Of a stretch of DNA of 64,000 nucleotides, positions 10,601 to 20,818 are shown one piece after another. How positions within the stretch are numbered: position 1 is the stretch's first letter; the number at the start of each line of letters is the position of its first letter. The notes beneath the pieces were generated by a model. It made no database searches. It was not told the origin of the DNA and saw only the letters and a program-made list of their open reading frames with translations. The DNA comes from Eunapius fragilis (lineage: Eukaryota > Porifera > Demospongiae > Spongillida > Spongillidae): NCBI GenBank assembly GCA_963681505.1, contig OY811971.1:9915991-9979990 (forward strand). Reading direction: 5' to 3'. Made by a program: the position numbers and the translations under genes.

Positions 10601-12472
10601 GGTGGTTATATACATGTACGCATACATGTCAATGAACAGTGTTCCTGTCACCTAAATGTATCCCCCTGAATATGATCCGCATATAAACCTGCTGCAGGTC
10701 AAGAAGGGTTGTTATATGGTAAGACCACAATACGTTATACTACTAAAGGACATTGTATGATGATAATTCATTTCAGATTGCTTAATTAACCATGCATGAT
10801 ATGATAAGCATGATACGGCTTACTCATTTATAATGAGGTGCAATACGAAATGAATTTTATTGATTTGCAGTGATAAACACACCAACTGCAAATGAGACTG
10901 CCTACTTTGCTGGGGTAATAATTGTAAATAGATTTGTACAATCTATGCAATACTTCCTGGCAAGGTGGAAGTGTGCAAGCTACTGATGAAACTATTCAAT
11001 ACATATACCTTGACTACAAATCACGCATATGGTGCACTATCTTTTCTAATTTGATGATGTCACCATATATGTAACTTGCTGTTGATGTGTATAAAAAAGT
11101 AATCTAAGACAGCTGCTCTCCCACACACTCCATCTCCCCCCCCCCCCCCCCCCCCCCTTTATTTATGTGGACAGTAATTCAGATCTGGAGTAATGTTTAG
11201 GAAATGGAATTGATAACTTGCCCCCCCAAGTAACCACTTGAGGAGTAATGAGAGCCCTTAGCCTGTACATGTATATACTAAATGCGTGTATTACATGTAA
11301 TCATTAAGCTATATATGGGACGGTGTCCGGCAAAATCACCCTTCTGGATAGTTTTTCAAAATTTTCCATGAACTCCAAAGAGCTTTTATCAAATGGTCCT
11401 TACGCATCCTAAATTGGACTATCCATCATAAAGTTATTAGGCATTGAATTTATAATTAGCCATACATTTCAATGCGAGCGTTACTTTTCTTTTGCTTGTC
11501 CTGGAAAATTTGATGAAGTATCATAAGGGTTATTTTGCTGGACACTGTTCCATATATATATATATATAGCCCACACTCGCTATCAGATGGGTACATACAT
11601 GTATAAAGGTATGGGCTTCATAACCGACCTACCGCCAAAACGCGAAGGTCGGGCTACGCCCAACTAATAGTAAGTTGGACCTCACCATTGTATTCCGTGG
11701 GGGCACCACCCAAAAAACAATAGGCATTGTCACAGACCGTGGCAAGAAAATTGCTGTTACCCTGTTTGTGCAATCTGATTACCGTATACACATTACTTTT
11801 CATCGTACATAGATAAGCTCTTACCGTACATGTACCCAATACTGTATATACAAAAGCCGTACAAGTGTGTGTTATTCTTAATTGCAAAGATCATGTGTGC
11901 CATTCCAGAGTTCGTAGCCTGAGGTTAATAGTCCACACGTATGGTCTTATGTCTATTCTGAAAACGTTGCGCACAACGTATGTCCAGTTTATGCAGTTTT
12001 CCCCATCAATCATTGTCTGTGCATGATGTAGTCGAGAGAGATGTGACGCTCGTTACCACTTTCCCTATAGCTGTTAGGTTGCGAGCGCCAACCCTCCCCC
12101 AGACCCTCGAGCTCATTAAAAACATATTGGACTCACGACTCTACACATACATTTGCTGTATCTATGGTTGGGTGCTTTCAATGTAGGCCTAGATAATTCG
12201 CACGCCCATGCGGGGCCCTGCAAAATGGTTGTGAGCAATTATGTCGATCCCGATATATACACTTACAGCACAGTATCCTTTGTATAGTAATGTAGGCCTA
12301 CAGTATTTCAAATCAATAAATTAACCTTTTTAAAAAAGGAGCAATTTGTGTTATCTTACTTGGGAGTGGCCTGAGGTTTCCAGGTCGTGACTGCTAGTCG
12401 ATATCCGTTCCACACGCTCGCCCTCTGGTCGGCTACGTCCCTACTAGGTCGCCGTTCTTCACTCTTATCCAT
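4631..12472 (-). CDS. MGLL: Monoglyceride lipase-like serine hydrolase, copy A (last exon not found)
   Basis: An alpha/beta hydrolase of the monoacylglycerol lipase family, known to cleave monoglycerides (including 2-arachidonoylglycerol in animals) to glycerol and fatty acid. Six minus-strand exons are clear: 12360-12472 (start MDKSEERRPS, ending at WKPQATP), 9149-9255, 6270-6406, 5253-5372, 5103-5192 and 4631-4845. Exon 2 holds the ICHG oxyanion-type HG motif, and the nucleophile motif GHSM|GG spans exons 3 and 4. Exon 6 carries the acid motif HGDGDR. Lengths match copy B exactly except exon 6, which is 215 rather than 216 bases near its donor, so the exit phase differs. The exon carrying the catalytic His was not seen down to position 1; it is either beyond the window or lost. 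The copy may therefore be a gene cut by the window edge, or a recent pseudogene. Introns of 60 bases to 3.1 kb hold MITEs. Confidence 0.8.
7160..8625 (+). mobile_element. Palindrome-bearing element with PEKKR-repeat ORF remnant, copy 1
   Basis: This 1.4-kb unit shares its promoter-like left part (GACCCCGATTATGAATGTC near 7168), an ATG reading MPSRQEKKKAKRRA at 7777, and a terminal palindrome with a second copy near 43764-49475. The frame after MPSRQ is interrupted by early stops, and further on it reads repeated modules of the type EPEKKR..R..YRA (about 7895-7975 and 8110-8165). Such modules are known from proteins of sponge and cnidarian mobile elements. Between the modules, 7985-8100 carries a piece of the G-rich hAT-MITE repeat (CTGGCCCGATAC). 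The whole lies in intron 2 of lipase copy A. Superfamily unknown. Confidence 0.55.
8330..8617. repeat. Near-perfect 288-bp palindrome
   Basis: Arms of about 127 bases (8330-8458 and 8492-8617) are almost exact reverse complements around a loop of about 33 bases. The left arm reads ACATTCTCTATGAGAAAGTT and the right arm ends AACTTTCTCATAGAGAATGT. Near identity of the arms points to recent formation or gene conversion. The same palindrome, more diverged and split by a retrotransposon, flanks 43891-48881. A shorter piece is near 3360-3440. Confidence 0.9.
10085..10345 (+). other. Plus-strand conserved segment in intron 1 of lipase copy A
   Basis: An open frame here ends with DTIEIVEDKRY just before or across a donor-like AAAAG|GTATAC. 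A related frame, ENETIEIVNNRY, with AACAG|GTACAT lies at 33968-34140 in the matching intron of copy B. Shared sequence continues after it (GCAAGACCCT then TTGACTTATC). This could be an exon of a nested gene on the opposite strand, or simply intron sequence carried along in the duplication. No family recognised. Confidence 0.35.
11137..11157. repeat. Poly-C tract
   Basis: About 20 consecutive C residues followed by TTTATTTATG. The length is likely variable and may be an assembly weak point. Confidence 0.9.
11312..11555. mobile_element. MITE with GGGACGGTGTCCGGCAAAAT ends, copy 1
   Basis: The left end TATGGGACGGTGTCCGGCAAA is mirrored by TTTTGCTGGACACTGTTCCATA at the right end. The interior contains GGATAGTTTTTCAAAATTTT, TCCTAAATTGGACTATCC and CATTTCAATGCGAGCG. 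The same order, inverted, occurs at 13165-13409, which shows a mobile family. It is non-coding and flanked by TATATA, consistent with insertion at TA-rich sites. Confidence 0.8.
11566..11690. repeat. Dispersed repeat, AGCCCACACTYGCTATC family, copy 1
   Basis: AGCCCACACTCGCTATCAGATGG... followed by CGAAGGTCGGGCTACGCCCAAC is repeated at 34445-34560 with about 80% similarity by eye. The two copies do not sit in collinear positions within the lipase duplication, so this is an independent interspersed repeat. Confidence 0.65.
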
Positions 12473-13160
12473 CGTCGATATTTACTAACAGATGTTGTTG
12501 TACACCCCACGTGCGCGTCAATGAATTAAATTTAGTACTTGGTTTGTTTTCTCTGGCGGGGGAGGGGGGGGGGGGGGGGGGGGGGGGGCATGCGCAGCTT
12601 GCGCCAGTGTGATCGTATTTTCAGAACCTGTTATATTTTTCTTACATGGTAGTACTATTTATATATACTTTTCTTTCACTTACGTATAAAATATATATAT
12701 TCGTGAGACGGAATTAGCCCCTGTCTGTTTTGCCGAAAGTGTTCTGCTTCCAAAAATAACTCTCTTCAGCTACCAGATAGTTACTACCACACATAGTAAG
12801 GGATAGTTTTTCAAGCATTATCAGAGCTCTTTCAACAGAGGCAGGGGCTACTTCCATCTCGCGGATAAAGTACGTATTAAAGTTGACATCGTCTCTGTTC
12901 TTTACTATATACTACTAGTGTTGTTGAAGTTGACAAGTTATTTGTGTATTAATTCAGGTATGGCGTTGGAAGACATGCATGCAGCTAATGAGATATTTGC
13001 TTTTAGACGTAGAAACACATCACAAACCCCCAATAAGGGTATGCGAGTAATCCGGCAGGACGTAGGTTGTACTTCTCACAACCACATCGAACACTGTCTC
13101 AACAACATCCGGAAATTTCCGAGTCCGGATCATGACGAACATGACGAATGCTTACGTCCT
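12473..13160. other. Upstream region of lipase copy A; no gene assigned
   Basis: It holds a poly-G run at about 12562-12588. A plus-strand frame from 12961 (GMALEDMHAANEIFAFRRR) begins after an acceptor-like TTAATTCAG and runs into the neighbouring MITE. No family recognised and no companion exon found, so it is not annotated as a gene. Confidence 0.4.
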
Positions 13161-13164
13161 GAAC

Positions 13165-13409
13165 TATGGAACGGTGTCCAGCAAAATCAACCTTGTGATA
13201 CTTTTTCAAACTTTCCAGCTGGACAAACTAGCGCTCGCATTGAAATGTACGGCTATAATTATAAATTCAGTGCTCAATAACTTTATGCTGGATAGTCCAA
13301 TTTAGGATGCTTAAGCACCATTTGATATACAAGCTCTTTGGAGTTCGCAAAAACTTGAAGAACTATCCAGAAGCCGGGTACGTGTGATTTTGTTGCACAC
13401 TGTCCCATT
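13165..13409. mobile_element. MITE with GGGACGGTGTCCGGCAAAAT ends, copy 2 (inverted)
   Basis: The ends TATGGAACGGTGTCCAGCAAA and TTTTGTTGCACACTGTCCCAT match the copy at 11312-11555. The interior blocks occur in the reverse order, so this copy is inverted relative to the first. Confidence 0.8.
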
Positions 13410-13454
13410 TAATACCTAATTGTATATAAACCATGCTGTGCCCAATTGATATAT

Positions 13455-13720
13455 AGGGTCATGGCAGCAATAAGGGACCTAGCATATATTACAAAGTAAG
13501 GAACCTCAAAGTTGACGCGTGCAATAAAAATGTACGCGTAATTAAACATTCAGGCCACGTACTGTAACTCCATGACTTATTTTCATGTAAAAAATTTTAT
13601 TTACAATACCATATAACTGTAATTCCATGATGGACTGGCTAATTTCCGTGGCCAGTGTGTATAAGAAAGAAGTTGTAGAGGACATATAGAAATAAAAGAA
13701 ATTTGAAAACTTGAAAAAAT
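13455..13720. repeat. Interspersed repeat with TGTACGCGT and ATTCAGGCCAC, copy 1
   Basis: The blocks GGTCATGGCAGCAATAAGGGACCT, AAAATGTACGCGT, TTCAGGCCAC, CTCCATG and GGACTGGCTAATTTCC reappear in the same order at 41262-41425. The second copy is shorter. No terminal repeats were recognised and it is non-coding. Confidence 0.6.
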
Positions 13721-14059
13721 ATGCCCGGCCCTTGCCTCGATCCCATATATATACGGGCAGAGATATGTACCTCTGCATGGATCGATCAGCCAAAAGTGTG
13801 TGGATAGCATGCATGACGTGATAGGAACCCCATGGGCTATATAGTTATTATGAACAATGCATGGTTTACACGCACAGTAACGACTACCGCATCACTCATG
13901 GCTTGACACGTATACGTGCATGCACAGAAAAAAAAGACCGCGAATCAATTTTTGATTTCATAAATGATTTTAAAATCACTTGTAAAATCATCTATGATTG
14001 AACAGAATTAATATTCTTACGCAGGTGTGCTCGATCATCTGTCACTATGGAAAAAGGCA

Positions 14060-14235
14060 GTTATACTCGATGTGTATATATTCAATATACATAGGGTTAT
14101 ACGCATTTGGGTATACTTCGGATATACACCATACGTATAACAGGCGTATAACTGATAAAACGTATTCATTCCTATCAGCCGCCATGTGTGAACACCTCGA
14201 GATATACACACTTGTGTATAACTGACTGACATCGA
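14060..14235. repeat. GTTATAC/GTATAAC-rich segment, copy 2
   Basis: Repeated GTTATACGC, GTATAACAGGCGTATAACTG and related words in both orientations. It lies next to AATCAATTTTTGATTTCA (13946), which resembles the AAAATCAAAAATTGATTT next to the copy at 22205-22435. Confidence 0.65.
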
Positions 14236-14506
14236 AATACATAATAACTGCTGTTAATGATGCTTTAATTATTGGTTTTCAAAGAGCTAACTTATCGCAT
14301 GAATGGTATATGCGTTCAATTCAAAAGGTAAAGTTACAGTAGTCGGATTAGGATATGTTAAGTCTCACAATTGTAGTAGTTTTACAGTCCGGCGAACAAA
14401 CGTGAATTTCTACGTGTGTCGCATCATACCCAATGCTTCTGTTTATTGGAATCTTTGTCACTGTACTTTATTGCCATCACATTACTTGTCTTACTCTTTT
14501 GGACAG

Positions 14507-17500
14507 ATTGGTAATTGGTTAAGCTTTCCAACGTGACAGACCTTCACCCCAGTGACAGTGCAAGAGGTCTTGTGACAGGGTAGGCGTGGCTGCATCAGTT
14601 GAGTATGTGGCATCCATTTTGTCTATTGTGCATGGGTATGAAATTGGTGATTGGTTAAGCTTTCCAATGTGACAGACCTTCACCCCAGTGACAATGCAAG
14701 AGGTCATGTGACTGGGATAGGTGTGGCTACATCAGTTGAGCATGTGGCATCCATTTTGTCTATTGTGCATGGGTATGAAATTGGTGATTGGTTAAGCTTT
14801 CCAATGTGACAGACCTTCACCCCAGTGACAATGCAAGAGGTCATGTGACTGGGATAGGTGTGGCTACATCAGTTGAGCATGTGGCATCCATTTTGTCTAT
14901 TGTGCATGGGTATGAAATTGGTGATTGGTTAAGCTTTCCAATGTGACAGACCTTCACCCCAGTGACAGTGCAAGAGGTCATGTGACTGGGATAGGTGTGG
15001 CTACATCAGTTGAACATGTGGCATCCATTTTGTCTATTGTACGTGGGTATGACATTACTCGTCTTATTCTTACGGACTGATTGGTGATTGGTTAAGCTTT
15101 CCAATGTGATAGACCTTCACCTCAGTGACAGTGCAAGAGGTCATGTGACTGGGGTAGGCGTGGCTACATCAGGTGAGCATGTGGTTTCCATTTTGTGTAC
15201 TGTATGTGGGTATGACATTACTTGTCTTCCTTTCACGGACGGATTGCTGGTTGGTTAAGCTTTCCAATGCAGCAGACCTTCTCCCCGGTGAAAGTGCAAG
15301 AGGTCTTGTGACTGGAGTAGGCGTGGCTACATCAGGTGAGTATGTGGCTTCCATTTTGTCTATTGTATGTGGGTATGACATTACTTGTCTTCCTTTTACG
15401 GATGGATTGCTGGTTGGTTAAGCTTTCCAATGCAACATACCTTCACCCCGGTGACAGTGCAAGAGGTCATGTGACTGGGGTAGGCGTGGCTACATCAGGT
15501 GAGTATGTGGCTTCCATTTTGTCTATTGTACGTGGGTATGACATTACTCGTCTTATTCTTACGGACTGATTGGTGATTGGTTAAGCTTTCCAATGTGATA
15601 GACCTTCACCTCAGTGACAGTGCAAGAGGTCATGTGACTGGGGTAGGCGTGGCTACATCAGGTGAGTATGTGGCTTCCATTTTGTGTATTGTATGTGGGT
15701 ATGACATTACTTGTCTTCCTTTCACGGACGGATTGCTGGTTGGTTAAGCTTTCCAATGCAGCAGACCTTCTCCCCGGTGACAGTGCAAGAGGTCATGTGA
15801 CTGGGGTAGGCGTGGCTACATCAGTTGAACATGTGACATCCATTTTGTCTATTGTACGTGGGTATGACATTACTTGTCTTATTCTTACGGGCTGATTGGT
15901 GATTGGTTAAGCTTTCCAATGTGATAGACCTTCATCTCAGTGACAGTGCAAAAGGTCATATGACTGGGGTAGGCGTGGCTACATCAGGTGAGCATGTGGT
16001 TTCCATTTTGTGTACTGTATGTGGGTATGACATTACTTGTCTTCCTTTCACGGACGGATTGCTGGTTGGTTAAGCTTTCCAATGCAGCAGACCTTCTCCC
16101 CGGTGAAAGTGCAAGAGGTCTTGTGACTGGAGTAGGCGTGGCTACATCAGGTGAGTATGTGGCTTCCATTTTGTCTATTGTATGTGGGTATGACATTACT
16201 TGTCTTCCTTTTACGGATGGATTGCTGGTTGGTTAAGCTTTCCAATGCAACATACCTTCACCCCGGTGACAGTGCAAGAGGTCATGTGACTGGGGTAGGC
16301 GTGGCTACATCAGTTGAACATGTGGCATCCATTTTGTCTATTGTACGTGGGTATGACATTACTCGTCTTATTCTTACGGACTGATTGGTGATTGGTTAAG
16401 CTTTCCAATGTGATAGACCTTCACCTCAGTGACAGTGCAAGAGGTCGTGTGACTGGGGTAGGCGTGGCTACATCAGGTGAGCATGTGGTTTCCATTTTGT
16501 GTACTGTATGTGGGTATGACATTACTTGTCTTCCTTTCACGGACGGATTGCTGGTTGGTTAAGCTTTCCAATGCAGCAGACCTTCTCCCCGGTGAAAGTG
16601 CAAGAGGTCTTGTGACTGGAGTAGGCGTGGCTACATCAGGTGAGTATGTGGCTTCCATTTTGTCTATTGTACGTGGGTATGACATTACTCGTCTTATTCT
16701 TACGGACTGATTGGTGATTGGTTAAGCTTTCCAATGTGATAGACCTTCACCTCAGTGACAGTGCAAGAGGTCATGTGACTGGGGTAGGCGTGGCTACATC
16801 AGGTGAGTATGTGGCTTCCATTTTGTGTATTGTATGTGGGTATGACATTACTTGTCTTCCTTTCACGGACGGATTGCTGGTTGGTTAAGCTTTCCAATGT
16901 GACAGACCTTCTCCCCAGTGACAGTGCAAGAGGTCTTGTGACTGGAGTAGGCGTGGCTACATCAGGTGAGTATGTGTCTTCCATTTTGTGTATTGTATGT
17001 GGGTATGACATTACTTGTCTTCCTTTCACGGACGGATTGCTGGTTGGTTAAGCTTTCCAATGCAGCAGACCTTCTCTCCAGTGACAGTGCAAGAGGTCTT
17101 GCGACTGGGGTAGGCGTGGCTACATCAGTTGAACATGTGGCATCCATTTTGTCTATTGTACGTGGGTATGACATTACTCGTCTTATTCTTACGGGCTGAT
17201 TGGTGATTGGTTAAGCTTTCCAATGTGATAGACCTTCATCTCAGTAACAGTGCAAGAGGTCATGTGACTGGGGTAGGCGTGGCTACATCAGGTGAGTATG
17301 TGGCTTCCATTTAGTGTATTGTATGTGGGTATGACATTACTTGTCTTCCTCTTATCGACAGATTGCTGGTTGGTTAAGCTTTCCAATGTGACAGACCTTC
17401 TCGCCGGTGACAGTGCAAGAGGTCATGTGACAGGGGTAGGCGTGGCTACATCAGGTGAGCATATGGCATCTATTTTGTCTATTTTACGTGGGAATGACAT

Positions 17501-17575
17501 AACTTGGTCGTACTCTTTCACACGGATTGCTTGTTTGTTAAGCTTTCCAACGTGACAGATCTTTACCCAGTGACT
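14507..17575. repeat. Satellite array: 20 units, mainly 163 bp, with 815-bp higher-order repeat
   Basis: The anchor AAGCTTTCCAA recurs at 14521, 14657, 14794, 14931, 15094, 15257, 15420, 15583, 15746, 15909, 16072, 16235, 16398, 16561, 16724, 16887, 17050, 17213, 17376 and 17540. Spacing is 136-137 for the first three steps, then 163 (164 at the last step). Two unit types differ in the block before the anchor (ACGGACTGATTGGTGATTGG or ACGGATTGCTGGTTGG). Their order repeats every five units: 15094-15908, 15909-16723 and 16724-17539. Each unit also contains GGGGTAGGCGTGGCTACATC. Units are open in several frames on both strands, but since 163 is not a multiple of three no continuous protein results. 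Treated as non-coding. Confidence 0.95.
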
Positions 17576-17905
17576 GTGGTAGGATGCGAACTGCTTTATT
17601 GAGCTCTGTAATCTCATTGTTCATTTTGACGCATATTTCAAATTTCATGTCCTACAGTGGACTAAATGCTGAACATAAAGTTGTATTAGTGACGTTTTTA
17701 TCAATGCTAACTTTTCATATCTGTTTGTGTTTTGACTTGTTATTGTTCAATATCAATTATATAATTTGCTTCAGTTTTTGTTTCATATTAATGAAGTGTT
17801 GTTCACTTAATGGAATAATCTGGTAAAAGTACCTTAACAACCATGCAGACTGCAATGAATTATACCTTTAACCAAAAACTTCATTTCATTTCAACATAAC
17901 TGAAA

Positions 17906-20764
17906 TTACAATTGAACAACTGTAGTAAACAAAGGACACACAATATTAACAACATCATGACCACAATCAAATGCTATTGGTTGTTTCTTAGCAATTGCAC
18001 ATCTACATATTATTCTGCTGACTGGAATAAATGTTGATGGACCTTCTGGCTCAAAATCTGTTGCAACAATCTTCAGAGGCCAAGAGACTGTATTTTCTCC
18101 AGGATGTTGACAGAACCATTTGACTTTAGCAAATAGGTGTTTTGTTTGACTATGAACAGTAGTGATAGCTGTGTTTGGTAACTGAATGGAATGTTGAATG
18201 AAGAACTGAACTTCTCCAAATCTAAGAACTTTCTGTTCAGGATCTATTGTCCCACCTAGCTTTGGAAATATTGCCATGATTGTGCATGAACGCATTGATC
18301 TAGCTCTGATGGAAATCAAATGTTCTCCATGGGCATGCAAGTCATAAAATTGTAAATGTGTTCGGCAAACAAATAGGGGGTGTGAAATGAACTGAGGATA
18401 AAGCCAGCTGTACACATTTGTGATGTTCTTTACTTCATCATCAGAAAAATAGTTTTCAAATATTCTAGGACCAATTGTATGAAATTTTAATTGTACAGCA
18501 TTAATTGAATTGAGAGGACAGATATAGTTTTGCGCATATATCTGACGCTCATAGCCATCTGTTGCTGTTTGCACCAAAGATCCTTCTCCAAACAGACTGC
18601 TTCCTTCATCAAACTGAATATAATCAAGTTTGGCAGAGGTTGATGTGGGAAAAGAAATCACATTCTGATATGAAATGAACTTTTTCATCATTTGAAGCTC
18701 AGGAGAAACCCAATTATTAAGAAATGACTGCATTATTCCATTAAAACGTTCAAATGGAAATACCCAGAATGACGAAATTGGACCAAAATCTAAAACACAT
18801 TCCTTTATGTGGCAATGTAAATGCATATTAGGTGTGCATGATTGAGACCCATATAATGTTTCAAATGTTTGGCAAAAAAGAATCAATTTTTCATCAGCTT
18901 TCTTCAAGTCTTCCTTAGATATAGAGTATTGAGATAGAATAATCGATGCCTCGACAAAGATACTCCAGCATGAGTAATGTTCAGATGGTAAAATATTATG
19001 CAGTGCGTACAAGGAATATATATTTGTCCAATTTCGCCACTGATCTGCTGTTAGGCTGCTAAACTTTGATGATATTTTATTTGGTATCCTTCCAATGCCA
19101 TGTGGCACATCCATTTCGTCAACCCTGTTTTGAATTATGTCTAATTCATTTGATGTTAACAATCCCATTTCCTTCCAAATGGTAATCATATGTTTGGCTG
19201 TACCCAGATATAAATTATGCATAGCATCAACAACATGTTGTCGAATTATGTTGAAGTATGGTAGTTTTACAAGAGCTGAGATCCTGACACCATACATCTT
19301 TTCAATGCGCTCCTGTTGAGATAAACAAATTGCTTTACCTAGAGCATTCACTGCTTCATTATGCATAACTTGAGTTCTTGGTATCCAAGTTTCTCTATTA
19401 AATCCTGAATAGTCAAGCTTTTCACCAAAACTATTACATTTAAATGTTTTCATGCACTTGGAGCATCCTTGGGTTGATGTATGACCAGTGAAGCCACACA
19501 CTTTTCTGGTTGCAGGAAGATCACAGGCTACTCCAAGAAGGCAGGCTCTAATTACAACTGGAAATGGATATGACTCTGGTTTGAAAACTACTCCATCCCA
19601 AAGGGTTAGTAAATCTTCAACCAATGGTTCAAGGTAAGGATTAAGGTTGTGGGGCTCGCTAGGGCCCGGTATGCATCCAACAACAATAACATTTTCTAAA
19701 AGGTACCTTTGAGAGCGTGGCAAGTTTAAAATAGTAAGATATAGAACACCAACACTGTATTGGACATGATCAAAGGGCTGGAACCAATCAACATTCAAAA
19801 GAAATGCTAAGTTATGAGGAAAATTCAAGAATGGTCTTTCCTGAAAATTCCTAAAATCATTCCACAAACCACCATCATAAATATCTGTTAATACTCCACT
19901 TGATACGGTTCTGTCATTCCATGCCCTGCAGAGTTGCATAAATCCAGGTCGTGACATTAACCTTTTAACATTTTCTATGATGCAATTGTAACTGTACAAC
20001 TTTCTTGGTAAAAGCTTGTAAGATGACAAGCTTTTTATTGTTTTGAGAAGTGATGCATTGCATGCAACTTTGCGACTTTTGTGAGGATGATTGGGAAATT
20101 GAATGTATGTACAGGTTTGAATGGTATGATTTCCACCACTGTACAAGGTATCACATTTTGGGCAGACACAATACTGCCTTATGCCTGCATTTGGTAGCAT
20201 TGCACGTTTTCTTAATGAATAAAGCGACGTTGGAATTTTATCCCTTAAGCTTCTTAATATGTGGTTTGATGGGATCAATGCATAAATTGTTTCAATAACA
20301 AACGCAACAAGATAAAGAAGTGATTGCAACCCTCTATCTGGTAAACCAAATTTCAGCTGAATAAAAGTCAAAAAACTCACCAATGTATTCACAAACGCAT
20401 TCAGGCGCATTTCCTCAGGAGTTGTAGTGAGTTCTAATTCAACGTCAATTTCAGCAACACTTGTGTCATCTGGAGCAACATCGGCACCTTCTTCGTCTCC
20501 CGGAAGAACCTCTACTCCTGCCATTTCCAAATCTACCTCGCCCGACTGTATGCCAAATATGTTCTCAGCTGACTCTTCCTCTGCGCTAGCACTGTGTGTT
20601 AACTCTGGCTCGGACTCAGCTCCTTCCGAGAAGGTTGCATTCTCATTTCGCAATGGAGTAACTTTTCTGGAACATACACCAGGTATTTTGTGTCTATAGT
20701 AAGTTGCTTTTGACACACTTTGATTGCATCCCATACACACATACTCATTTCCCTCGCCGTTCAT
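17906..20764 (-). CDS. TNP2-like DNA transposase (CACTA/EnSpm-type), uninterrupted 952 codons
   Basis: A single uninterrupted frame starts at 20764 (MNGEGNEYVCMGCNQ), with a CxxC...H..C zinc-finger-like N terminus (residues 10-32). It continues through an acidic linker into the conserved TNP2-type region. Hallmarks are the sequences around NLPRSQRYLLENVIVVG and IPGPSEPHNLNPYLEPLVE, ACDLPATRKVCGFTGH, VVDAMHNLYLGTAKHM, and FWVFPFERFNGIMQ. TNP2-type transposases mobilise CACTA/EnSpm-like elements, and relatives are frequent in sponge and cnidarian genomes. The C terminus carries CRCAIAKK...CGH...C, possibly metal binding. An uninterrupted frame of this length suggests a recent insertion or a domesticated gene. 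Terminal inverted repeats were not located. A divergent partner gene begins 54 bases away. Confidence 0.85.
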   Translation of the reverse strand: MNGEGNEYVCMGCNQSVSKATYYRHKIPGVCSRKVTPLRNENATFSEGAESEPELTHSASAEEESAENIFGIQSGEVDLEMAGVEVLPGDEEGADVAPDDTSVAEIDVELELTTTPEEMRLNAFVNTLVSFLTFIQLKFGLPDRGLQSLLYLVAFVIETIYALIPSNHILRSLRDKIPTSLYSLRKRAMLPNAGIRQYCVCPKCDTLYSGGNHTIQTCTYIQFPNHPHKSRKVACNASLLKTIKSLSSYKLLPRKLYSYNCIIENVKRLMSRPGFMQLCRAWNDRTVSSGVLTDIYDGGLWNDFRNFQERPFLNFPHNLAFLLNVDWFQPFDHVQYSVGVLYLTILNLPRSQRYLLENVIVVGCIPGPSEPHNLNPYLEPLVEDLLTLWDGVVFKPESYPFPVVIRACLLGVACDLPATRKVCGFTGHTSTQGCSKCMKTFKCNSFGEKLDYSGFNRETWIPRTQVMHNEAVNALGKAICLSQQERIEKMYGVRISALVKLPYFNIIRQHVVDAMHNLYLGTAKHMITIWKEMGLLTSNELDIIQNRVDEMDVPHGIGRIPNKISSKFSSLTADQWRNWTNIYSLYALHNILPSEHYSCWSIFVEASIILSQYSISKEDLKKADEKLILFCQTFETLYGSQSCTPNMHLHCHIKECVLDFGPISSFWVFPFERFNGIMQSFLNNWVSPELQMMKKFISYQNVISFPTSTSAKLDYIQFDEGSSLFGEGSLVQTATDGYERQIYAQNYICPLNSINAVQLKFHTIGPRIFENYFSDDEVKNITNVYSWLYPQFISHPLFVCRTHLQFYDLHAHGEHLISIRARSMRSCTIMAIFPKLGGTIDPEQKVLRFGEVQFFIQHSIQLPNTAITTVHSQTKHLFAKVKWFCQHPGENTVSWPLKIVATDFEPEGPSTFIPVSRIICRCAIAKKQPIAFDCGHDVVNIVCPLFTTVVQL

Positions 20765-20818
20765 TTTTAATTATTTTTGCGCGCGAAAAATCCACGTGGC
20801 TCACAAAAGCTTGCAGAA

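Noticed and set aside
15169-17051. Repeated 70-82 codon frames on both strands of the satellite array
   Set aside because: They recur only because the DNA unit recurs; the 163-bp period breaks any long frame, and the frames on opposite strands overlap.
14507-17575. CRISPR-like array
   Set aside because: There are no unique spacers: the whole 163-bp unit is repeated, and the genome is eukaryotic.
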